64,000 bases of DNA, taken from the NCBI GenBank assembly GCA_916613615.1, contig OU744721.1, forward strand, positions 55,996,747-56,060,746. Direction: 5' to 3'. The notes beneath the pieces are model-generated. The model did not search any database and was not told the DNA's origin. It saw nothing but the letters and a program-made list of their open reading frames with translations. The position numbers and the translations under genes are program-made. Shown piece by piece: positions 1 to 11,400 of the stretch (positions are counted from its first letter, which is position 1; the number at the start of each line of letters is the position of its first letter). The DNA is from Steromphala cineraria. Lineage: Eukaryota; Mollusca; Gastropoda; Trochida; Trochidae.

Positions 1-1080
1 GTTCAACCACATAGCCACCTTTCACGCTTGGGCAAACATTCAAATCAATATCAATTATTATTAATTCTGGGCCAATCCAACTCGACCTAAGCTAAATCTC
101 CTTTACGACCGTGCAGCCATTCGCATTGAGTTCGTTTTGTGGTCGTGCGTCATTCTTTCAACATCGTGTGTGTTACTTTTATCTTTATTGGAATTGTCTC
201 TGATGATGACTGTTTTTTACCCATATTCAGGTCTAATCGTACGAATTTCAAATTTTCAAATTCGTGTTTCTGTTGTTGGTCAAAATCTGGACAGTATAAA
301 GCCACCCTTAAAATGCACATGTTAGAAGACCATGTTCTAAGGTAAATTGCCAAATGGCACTGTGGCATGGGACAAAATAATGGACAAGGTGGGGAACAAA
401 TGAAATGTAAAATATTTGCTGAACCGGAGGGTTTTCGGAAAAAAAAATCAGAGAAATGTAGATATCTTACTATCATAAAGGAGCATCATCTACAATGTTC
501 ACTTAATGTCCGTGAATTTATCCCTCCTTTTTAACACAGAAAATCCACTTTTTGAATTTTGTATCAAGCATGACAACGTGAATAACAGCGTGTTAACACT
601 GTTCCAGATGGATATTTATTCTGTCAAAATATGTGTAATAGATTACATTTTTGATGTTTATACATAAATACACACAGTCTTCTTTTGTGCATATACTGAG
701 ATGTTTAACTAAAAAAAGAGAGTTGTATTTGACTACTTGTATACCAAGATGTTGGTGTTGGATGTAGCAGATAAAACAACCGTATATGTAGGTGGCAAAT
801 AATACCATATTTTGAATAAATGTTATTTTAACAAGACAATCAGAAGCAATAACATAATTTTAAGGGATTTTTATATAACTTGTCGTCTTGCTGATATCTG
901 TAGAATGCAGACACATAAATAAAAAAAACTATGGTCATTCCCTCTAAAGCTTCAAAATACCAGCAGGGCAATGTATTTTGTTTGTGCTGAATCTACGAAA
1001 TATGTTAACATTCCTTTTGCTTTGATTTCTGAGGGCCAAATATCAGTTAAATGCAACACATGTGAAATAGTTCCACGCTT
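1..1080. other. no recognisable feature
   Basis: AT-rich. Short ORFs show no protein-like composition and I see no TRPM exon on either strand. Confidence 0.6.
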
Positions 1081-1109
1081 AGAATGTACAGCTCTCCCAC
1101 CAAAATGTA

Positions 1110-1246
1110 ATCGATAAAGCACAGGAGCTCATATCAGCACATACTTTCTCATAGCAGCCAGGGAGCCTGTAGCTCTCACCTAAAGTGTACCTTACGCAGG
1201 GCCACCTGCCACGAAGCGGGAGGATCGATAAAGCACAGGAGCTCAT
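1110..1246. repeat. 23-bp direct repeat with 114-bp period
   Basis: atcgataaagcacaggagct (plus cat) occurs at 1110-1132 and exactly again at 1224-1246. The 91 bases between are not repeated. This could be a target-type duplication or a small local duplication. Confidence 0.8.
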
Positions 1247-1650
1247 TTCTTCATCTGTTCATCCCTGGCCAAAGCAGTCATGACCCTGTACTCATATGCG
1301 GCTGAATTGACTGCTCCCAAGGCCTGCTTATACAGGTGTGCTAGATGGAAATCCAAAGAAGCGGTGGTGATATGCTGCCGAGGCAATATCAGAGTAAAAG
1401 TGCCTTCTGGCAGTGATAACAGGTCTTGCTGTTGGAACACCTCGACTGGACGTAAGAAACTCCTCAAGCTTAATATCCGTCATTTCCTATCTTGTGTATC
1501 AGGTCCGCGGCCAGACCCCTTCAACCAAGATATGAACAAGAGGGAACCTCCTGGAAGCCCTGGATGGCCCTACTAGACGAACTGCAGGGAGTGGTGGAAC
1601 CAATGGGGATTTTACGCGAAGTGGCCGAGGATGCTGACGTAAAAGAATTT
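1243..1650. other. protein-like segments on both strands, unidentified
   Basis: On the minus strand, 1467-1243 reads an open segment of 74 codons with ordinary protein composition (LPEGTFTLILPRQHITTASL). On the plus strand, 1502-1650 looks like an exon: pyrimidine tract and acceptor gtgtatcag, open reading through WKPWMALLDELQGVVEPMG, then donor gtgagt. The two do not form one gene. I do not recognise either; they may be remnants of a mobile element or of a captured gene. Confidence 0.4.
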
Positions 1651-2092
1651 CGGGTGAGTGGCAGCCCCTTGCAGAGTCGAAAAAACAGGCTTCCAAAACA
1701 AACTTCCCTTCATCCCCTGACTAGATGGTCCAGGTCTAGCTGATTTAAATTGTCTTAGGATCGGATTAGATTGACTAGAAAAAAGATGAACAGGTAATTG
1801 AAACAAATCTGACATGCAAAATGTCAAGAAACACAATACACATTGTTCGAAAAATAAAAAAAAAAGTTGTTTGTTTCTAACCCAATTAAGGGAGTTTGGG
1901 GATCATGTTAGATCGGACAGAACGAAGCAAAAACTACCTTGATGTGACTGAGACATTTATCATTTAAACAAACAACGATAATGCCTAACTGTGATAACAG
2001 TTTAAGTATTTCTCTTGAGACAAAATACAATTGTATTTCTTATATAATCTGTATCTTGTGCTACATGTATGTTGTAAAATACTGTTCTAAGG

Positions 2093-2098
2093 TTTATT
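2093..2098 (-). terminator. candidate polyadenylation signal of TRPM-B
   Basis: AATAAA on the minus strand, about 255 bases beyond the TGA of exon 11. The hexamer is exact, but AT-rich DNA gives many by chance. Confidence 0.35.
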
Positions 2099-2352
2099 AA
2101 ATATATTAACAGCAGCGTGTTTGTAGAAAAATAATGTAATTGCCAACTGATTAGATGTTCTATACCAGACCAAATGCATGACTCAACAGCATCATTCGCA
2201 CTGATAATACATAGGTGTTTTAGTCAACCAAGATTGTAATTTTAACACCATATTTCAACATTCTGCCTTCACAGCCTATTGAAAATCCGTTAATATAAAG
2301 AATCAATTAAAACTCAACATCAAGTAAAAACAATCATAATCGTATAAAATAA

Positions 2353-2463
2353 TCACTCTGAATGTTTCTCCAGAACTTTCCGTTTGACAGCGTTGTTAAC
2401 TTCTTTATCAACCATCATTTTCTTGAGCGTCGATACCATTTCCAGTGCAGAGACCAGCAAATT
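2353..2463 (-). CDS. TRPM-B exon 11, ends in TGA
   Basis: Thirty-seven codons starting NLLVSALEMVSTLKKMM and ending EKHSE then TGA. This matches the helix after W-K-x-G-x in TRPM (N-L-x-x-A-L-x-A-x-K-x-L-x-x-M). Full-length TRPMs continue here into a helical linker and the channel. A weak GT (AGA|gtgatt) overlaps the stop, so read-through by splicing to an exon left of the window cannot be excluded. I see no channel exon in the 2.35 kb to the left. Confidence 0.82.
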   Translation of the reverse strand, partial: NLLVSALEMVSTLKKMMVDKEVNNAVKRKVLEKHSE

Positions 2464-5400
2464 CTAGCAAATGATATTCGGCATAAGTCTACTTAAGTTA
2501 CTTGTAATAAAAACAGTGATCAGTTACATAAACGTTAGAATCGATAATGAGATAATGAAAAAATAGAACATATAATTTCATTTCAAAATTTAATATTTAC
2601 CAATCTCATTTCGATAACCTTTGAATGTTTATCAAACATTCTTACCTTTCCTTTCTTCCAAAATAAAGCAGCACATTTCTGGTGATTTTTTTTGACTGCA
2701 AATTGGAGTAACAACTTGTATTCGTCATCATCATTGTCATAATCATCATTTTGCTTAGATTTTTCTTGCGTTACTTTTGGCAGGCTCACACCTTCATAGT
2801 CTATGATGTACTGGACGATCTCGGATAGATCCAATCTGATGGCTTCTAACAGGAACAAAGTAATGACATCCTCTGAAATCAAGGTCATTAACTGAAGACC
2901 AAAAGAAAAATGTTACCATATTGTGATGACTCTATTAAAACAACCAAAATAACTACAATATATGTTAAATAAAATAGTCCTTATAGTACTGATGAAATCA
3001 TATTTGGCGTTGATTAAACAAGAAAAGCTTTTAAAAAAGGCTTGGGGCACCAAGTTATGTATATGGCAGGCGGATATTTAGGTAAGGGTGGATAGGAACG
3101 GGGAGAGCTGGGGTTTGTGGGGATTAGTAATAGCTGTATAACTTAAAGAGAGATGATAAAGGTCTTTGGAGACTGTAAACCTATACAAAGCTGTTGACAT
3201 CAACAACATATTGTTGTGTTTCAGTCTACAAAATCGAAATGTGATTCATGTTTCATGTTCATTTAATCTAAATATATGTTCTTGAAATTTACACCATTTA
3301 GTAACCTAAAGACACATTGCAAGTAATGTTGAAATCAATAATGAAACCTGTGACATAGATATAATTAAAAAAAAAATATGCCGGTGCTGTATCAACTGCA
3401 AAAAATACTTTAACAATTATGCTTCATTATCTCTTCAAAATATCTGAAATAAGTGCAGTCTGTCATCAAACATGGTCTAGACAGAGAACAGCATAAGCTA
3501 GACATTTAACTACCACAATGGTTTTGGGTGTAATAAATCGTTAACGTTCGATATAGCATAAGACATGCAAGAAGTAACCACACCATCGCGATCACAGAAA
3601 GTTTATGTTTTTGAAAAAAAACCCCAAGAAGTTGTCACTAACGTGACCATGTCCCCCGCCGCAAGAGAGAAATTGGCTTTCAAAGGGATTGCCCCATATT
3701 CGGGTTGGTTACTCATACATGTAGTTGCCCTTAAACAATGTCAAGGTTACCAAAACTGACAGTTGTCTGTGAATCCAATAAACAGTGAAAATGAAGACTG
3801 AGAGCAAGGGTTTGTGAGATATAGCCCTAAAAACGTAATTATGTTATGCCCTGTTGCGACCTTAAAAATAAGGTCAAGTCACCGAAACCCAAAATCGAAT
3901 GGTGTCTTAAAATTAACCAAAATGAAGACTATTACCAAGTTTGAAGGTTTCTGGGTGCAAGGGTTGGCGATATATCATTATAATCCTTCCCTGTCGTGAC
4001 CTTGAAAACTAGATTCCTTTCGTTACCTTAGGAAAACCTTCTATTGGGAAGGCGCCGGGCCCAGTCGATTTTGGTGACAATCACATTATTTTCAAGGTCA
4101 CATCGAGGCTTTTAAAATTTCAGCATTGAAGCGGGAAATCTCAATCCCAATCACTGGATTCTCTTCATAACTTGCACTAGCATATTTTTTAGAAGATGCC
4201 AGGCCGAGTCGATTTTGATGACCTTCACTTTGTTCAAGGTTACAGCAGATCTTTCAGCATTATTATCTGCATTCTTTACTCTTTCATGATTCTTATACTA
4301 AATCTATTTTAGGGCCCATTTGATTTTGGTGACAATCACATTCAATGTCATAGCGAAGCCAACATGCATTAAAAACTAATAAGAACTGTTAGCCAGATTC
4401 TCTACACATTTTGCACAAAGCTTCTTATTTGGAAGAAGCAGCGACCAGTCGATTAGGATAGAATGGTATAAATGACATCGATTAGTATGACAAGCATAGA
4501 CAATACACATTGTTCTTGTTATAAACATCAATTTGAGGCGGGGGATCTTGTCACCATTGTGACGATAACTTGTTCAATATATATTTAATTAACCTATTTT
4601 GGAATGGTTTAAGTGGAGCTATTTACATCAAGTTAAATGTAAGTTCAATATCAATTTTTAAATTGCTGTTCTTCTGCAAAATCTACTAAATCTGACAGAA
4701 ATCATTAAAAGGAATCAGCATTATGATAATTACGTTTTTAAAATTATGAAAATACTCCCAATATAATCGTAAATTGGTTCAATCTATATTCGTCCAAATA
4801 TTGATAGATTAGCTCGCGATAAAATTTCAATGAGAAAATGATTTGATTTGATAAATCCCAAGTCGGGACGCGTGATTATCAAAATGAGATTGGAAAAACA
4901 TTCTAAAAAGAATTGAAGGGTGGACATAACTTGCACATTTCCACTGAGAATGATAATCATGTATAATTAAAATGTTCGTAGTTATGATAAAACATTTTCT
5001 CACAACTATACTAAGTCATGTGGCCTTGATTCTTGACAGATGACACTGGACACATTTCAGTCAATGTAATTTTAATTTCAATTGTTGAAATAAAATATGA
5101 GCCAGAAGCGTAAAAAGTTAAAAAGATTTCAGAAAATGTGACCTTGACCTCCTACCTCAAATTTCATAGCTGGTATTATAAATGATTAATCACAAAACGG
5201 CAAAATTAAGAAATGATCAAAATGAGTTTTTAAAATTTAAAATTGATTATAGGGTGACAACATGACACTAATCCATACATTGTGACTTTGACCTTTGACA
5301 TACAATCAATGATCACTTTTCATTAGGTATTACAACCCTTTTATTTTTTAAAAGCACATTTCCAATACCATGCTTAAGTGTCCTTCAGTTTGCTGTGACC

Positions 5401-8400
5401 TTGACCGTTGACCGATTGCAGTGAAAACCTTTTCCAAATATTGTACAAGGTAAGAGCTTTGTGGCACAAAAACTTTCGTTTATTTCACAAAAATAATTGC
5501 TCATGATGGCCTATATAGAATTAAAATTGATTTTGCTATTCCTTTTTATACCTTATGTTTGATTTGCTGATAACTTTTCATTTTATAAAAATATCCATTT
5601 CAACCATACATTGAATAAGAACATTGTCCAAACTATGGAAAGTGTGCCCAAGACAACAAGACATGTACGGTCAGCCGACTTCATAATGCTAACTATATTT
5701 TCAACAAAAAAAACCCACTTGAAATAGTCTATTTTTTTTTTTATGACTGAGTTTACTTTCTATCTAATCATAACGGGAATAGTTGGAACAACTGGGTCTG
5801 CTTCTACGGCACTGTGCAATGTTAGATCGATTTGTGCCCTAGTCTCGTACTCGTTATCAAATAGCGTATGTCATCCCAAACAAACTAGCTACCCCTAATA
5901 AGAATCTAATGTAAATTCTCATAAAGAAGTGTAAAAGTAAATTTATATATTCTAAACATACCATCAAAGTCACTGTTATATTCCTGTCGTAACATTGCAG
6001 TGGCTTTTCCCTCAAACATTCTTGACGGCATGAAGTGGTCAATCATCCGCACTATCTCCAATGTTGTCTTTGCTAATTTTACAAGGAAAATAGAGAATTA
6101 TTACCAATAAGCAATATCATTCCATAACTAGATTAGCGTTTGCGGGATACCGCAAAAGCAGAGCAGCCCCGGAACTTGGGGTTTCGCCTTACCCTGTTCC
6201 GCCTTTTACAGGCCTCACCAAATTGGGAATTTTCACGTGACCTTGACCTTTGACACTCAAGGTCACACAATCAATGAACACATTCATTGAGTATAACATC
6301 ATTGTAATGAAATAAAGTGTTAAAAATTGAATTAACAAATTTTCTCCATATATGTTTACCTTGCTGTGACCTTGACCTTCGACATTTCGTACCCAAAATT
6401 TTTTGAAAATTTTGTACTTCTCAAGAGATAATACATACAAAATCTAAACTTCATAGCACAAAAACTTTTCAAGTTATCATGTTTACAAGGAATTGCAATA
6501 ACTCATATCTCATGACCTTGACCTTTGACCTTCAAGGTCACACAATAATTGAACACTTTTTATGGAGTATAACAATCATGTATTGATTAAAAGTGATCAT
6601 AGTTAAAATTAAGCATTTTCGCTAAACCATGCTTAAGTCATGACCTTACTGTAACCTTGACCTTTGACGGATTGTAGCAAAATGTTTTACTTTTCCAAGG
6701 ATGATATATACCAAGTTAGAGCTTCATAGCACAAAAACTTTTCAAGTTACCGTGTTTACAAAGAATTTTGCTGTGATTTTATAACTCGTGACCTTGACCT
6801 TTGAACTTGAAAGTGAACATGTCATAATGATTCCCTGGAAGTATTAACATTTAGACATGTTAGCAGAATGGTTGGGAAAGTTAGCTGAAGGAAATATTGA
6901 ATTAATACCAATAAAAATCATCTTAAGTTTTAAGGGTAAAAATAATAACCCACTAAATACCATTTGTTTACTTGTGAAACAAATAATCTATAGTATGAGT
7001 AGAAAAGGTAACAAACCCACTTTTGGAGACATTCAAAAGGAATTATATAAACATTATTTGGCATGTAAATATATTGCATTTACAAATAACAACCAGCCCA
7101 AATACTTTTCATTCTGGTCCTCTTTTCACACTTTATTTGCTGAAATGGAGGTAGATCTAAGTTAAGAAATATAAATAACCTTGCATTTGTTTATCTGTAT
7201 TTTAGACATGATGTGATATTAACAATCAATTATCTGTATCTTTATGGAAATAAGAACTCTGTATCATTATGAATATGTACATGTAAACATCATATGGGAT
7301 CTCTATGGAAATATAAAATCTGTATCATAATGAATATGTACATGTAAACATCATATGTGGTCTTTATTGAAGTATGAACTCTGTATCATTATGAATATGT
7401 ACATGTAAACATCATATGGGAAATAAAAATATAAAAAAAAACAAAAAAAAAAACATTTAGACATGTTCATGAGTTCTGAAAAGCTAAATGGGATAAAGTT
7501 ATACCCAAATTTAGTGCATTTTGTAATAACTCATATCTCATGACCTTGACCTTTGACCTTCAAGGTCACACAATCATTGAACCCTTTTATTGAGTATAAC
7601 AATCATGTATTGATTAAAAGTGTTCATAGTTAAAATAAAGCATTTTCGCTAAAACATGCTTACGTCATGACCTTGCTGTGACCTTGACCTTTGACGGATT
7701 GTAGCCAAAACCTTTTAAAAGTTTTTTACTTTTCCAAGGATGATATATACCAAGTTAGAGCTTCATAGCACAAAAACTTTTCAAGTTATCGCGTTTACAA
7801 GGAATTCTTAGAGTGAATACATATCTCATGACCTTGACCTTTGACCTTGAAAGTGAACGTGTCAAAATCGTTCCCCCGAGGTATGAGTAGTAAGGTATGA
7901 ATAAGAGTTCTGGAAAGCTTAGTGGTAAAAAGTTATAGCTGGTAGTACGAGTGCGGCGGCGGCGGCGGCGGCGGCGGCGATGGAAACTTCACAAAAACTG
8001 ATAGCAGCCCCGTCCTTAGACGGGGCTGCTAATGAGAGAAATTCTCACTTCTGAATGCATAATCAAGTGAATGAGAATGGTTTTTAGATGCTGTTTAGCA
8101 TATTTAGCATTCTACATTGCACGTACTCTTGAGAAGTGCCTGGATTATCGCTTTCGTCAAACCATCCTCGTCCTCGTCCTCGTCCTCGTCCTCATCCTCG
8201 TCCTGTAGAGTGACAAGTGTGATGAGTTCCCTCTTTTGCAGACATTGGAGGATCTTGTGGTTTACCGTCATATTGTGGCTCTTCTCTTCATCTTTATCCC
8301 CAAATTTCTTCCGCACCATCTTCCGTAGACGGTCGTCAATAACTGTGCCAGTCCTTAAACAACAACCACGAGAATTCGGAAGATGTCATTAGCACACGTT

Positions 8401-11400
8401 TATGTAAGACAAAAAGAGTTTGCTCCACAGTTAAGACTTCTTTGACACAACGGTCGAAACATAATTTCCAATAAATTGGCTTATCATTTCTCTCCCATTA
8501 GATCAATCTCAATTAAACAGTTGGTTCGTTCATCAGACTTATTTGTATTTTGGGTTGTCACTCATCTAGAAATCTGTGTTCGCAGTAGAATTGATTTTTA
8601 CAATCACTATCCTGAAATTGAACATAGTTCAAAACTTGATCTTTTGAGTAAGCGCTGCACAGAGAATACCCTTCCAGATACGTACGAATGCTGATTGGCT
8701 GGATTTAAATGAGGTCAAAGGCCAGGCTTGCAGCTGGATTAACAGAGCCTGGTCATGTGATATTGATACGCTAAGGTAGTGATGCATTTTAGAACTCAAC
8801 TATTGAGATTGAGATCTCCTTGAGCTGCGCTACCCAATTTGTTTCGACATCAGGATACAGTTGGAGCTGGGCGCAAAACTGTGACTACGCAAACGAGACG
8901 ATAAACACATCATATGACAAATGAATCAGCAAGCAAGTTTTCTTTGAAAGAAGTGTTTTCAAAGGATGATAGTTTAAGCAGAATAGTTGTTGTTGATTTT
9001 TGGCCGCTTGTTTAATCAGCCAAAACTTCAGAATGTGCTCGACCATGTCAAATCATACATAAAACTTAAAGAATTCTTATACATCCCATACATATTTATT
9101 TGAAACGTTTTACCATAGCTGAACATATATGATTCATCCTACCATTTTTGTCCGTGATCTGACATGCTGGTATTTACAGGATCTTCTCTGGAATCTTTAT
9201 ACACGGCGGCAAAATTATCGGCGACTCCTCCAGTTCCCTTCACATTAAAAGATCATTTGAATAGAAACATTCTGTAAATGACTTATTTTTGGCAGATGTT
9301 AAATTTCCTGTAAAGTCCTTAAAATGCACTCCTTTACACTGATACCTTTTAACATTAATTAGTATTGTCTAGCAGAAAGACGTTAAATTGATGTATAGCT
9401 TCCTCGGGCTTCATAATGGTTGTAATACTTATGCTTTAAATAAAACAGGCAATCAATCAAATTAGAACTGTCCGAGACACACACTTGTTCCATCATGGAT
9501 TATTCAACTCTATACAATATGACCGCAGCCAAAATCATGTTTTGACATCAAATCAAAAAAGCCAAATATCATACAAATTAATTACTTCTGGTGCACTGGG
9601 TGTTTAGAGGAAAATCGTTGTTATCATCCAGCTAGCTTTAACATGTTGAAACTTTTATTCCTTGGTACACAGTTAACTTGTATCAGACTGAGGTGGTTGA
9701 TAGTTTTCATTGAGAATTAACAACAAACGTTTCAACATTTATAGATAAATATACCAACCGAAGAACTTTGAAAACGCATAGAAGATTTATTAACCCATTT
9801 TCATCAAAAAGTATATGTAACCTTAATTATGTTAAGTACGTTAAATTGGATGATCAAAGACATGTTTTAAACCCATATCATGTTGGAAGACAAGAGTAAT
9901 TCTATGGATGAGCAACTTCTTTACTGGATGGTGGCATGTTCTTTGAAGTAGATAAAGTTGCTAAAACGCAACATTTCCCTCAGAAGTAGACATTTAAATG
10001 CAAACATGAAAATGACAATGCACGTGCATTGCGTGATGTTTCATGCACATAAGGCAATGACTTCAAAGGAAGAACATGGATTTGCGACAGTGCCGCGATT
10101 GACTATGCAGGAACTTGAATGTCCTCTTGCAATGCTTGAAGCGGGGACTTCACAGACAGCTGTCGCAAGACGATTCATTGAAAGCCAGTCAACCTTAAGC
10201 CGTCTTATCAGTAGACACCCGCAAACAGGAAGTGTAGCAGACCGACCCAGACCAGGTCAATTTCCCGTAACCACTGCTAGACAGGATCGACTTTCCCACC
10301 TGTGAGATCTATTCCTGATAGCAACAAAAACGGCATTGAACACAATTTGGAGACACGGGAGACGAATCCACCCTATGACAGTGAGAAGGCGCCTGAGACG
10401 TCCCTCTCGTGGCCCGATCTTGCAGCCACGACACCTTTAGTCCAGACGTCAGTTTGCACAGCAATTTGGACGTCAACCCCGACCATTTTCCGTAGAATTG
10501 TGTTTTCTGACGAATTGAGGTACTGTGTTTCCTTTGTTGATTGGAGAGAGCGGTTTAATCGACGACATAGTGAGCAGTACACAAGCGCATGTGTTAGGCA
10601 GCGAGAACGATTTGTTGGTGGAAGTGTTATGGTTTGGGGTGCAATAAACGCACATTTCAGGAGTAAACATCACATTATTCAGTGAAATGTTACTGCACAG
10701 CATTATGTGGATGAAATTCTAAGGCCTGAAGTCGCTCCACTGCTGCGCCGTCACCAGCGAGGTTAACGGCACTTGATTTTCCAGCATGACAATGCACGTT
10801 CCCATGCCGCAAAACTGACACAAGAATTTATTTAACAGAATGGAATCAATGTAATGGATTGGATTTCGCCATCCCTTGTTATGTTTTCTCTTATATCATA
10901 TCAAACTCAGCTATGCGTTTTCAAAGTTCTTCAGTAAAAGCATTACCTCCAACACAACAATGGGTATGTTTTTCTCTACCGCAGCAACGATCCCATCAAT
11001 TACGTCGTGCCAACCGCTGTACAGCAGAACCACCAGGGGCAATGACAAAGATTCTGATGTTGCAAAAGAAAATAGAGACGCATGTACCATCTTCGGTCAC
11101 CTTCAGCCTAAGTTCGGATACTCTTGGCAGATCCCTGCTTGGATATTTACATGTATAAGTCATTCTTAATGCACCTTTTTTTAAGTACAGACATGCATCA
11201 TACTGATGATATGTTTATAGTTTTTTAGTGTACATTTCCATCACAAACAATATGTGGTACAATTGTGTACTAAGTCACGAATATATTACATGGGAGATGG
11301 TTTCAGTTGAGTCAATGCATAAAGATCAAACTGAACACTCTACATAACCAGTCTTCAAAAGCAGTTGATTCGTACTTAGTATATTATGGATGATTTTAAA

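Larger units (their letters stand above)
6162..8030. mobile_element. TIR-like element rich in TGACCTTGACCTTTGACCT motifs
   Basis: Left end agcagccccg and right end cggggctgct are inverted matches of 10 bases; the right end is itself a 12-bp perfect hairpin with loop ctta (8003-8030). Inside are at least eight copies of TGACCTTGACCTTTGACCT-like blocks, several closing with TTCAAGGTCAC, repeated with a surrounding AT-rich unit (for example 'cttcatagcacaaaaacttttcaag'). It is split by a LINE insertion and has a GGC trinucleotide run near the right end. It lies in TRPM-B intron 8. No transposase: non-autonomous if mobile. Boundaries are tentative. Confidence 0.5.

Noticed and set aside
5857..6042. 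Minus-strand ORF starting MTTSCRQEC
   Set aside because: It overlaps TRPM-B exon 9 in a different frame and runs into the intron; only the exon 9 frame joins both neighbours.
8117..8392. Plus-strand ORF with a poly-Ser run
   Set aside because: Shadow of TRPM-B exon 8, whose acidic codon repeat reads as Ser on the other strand.
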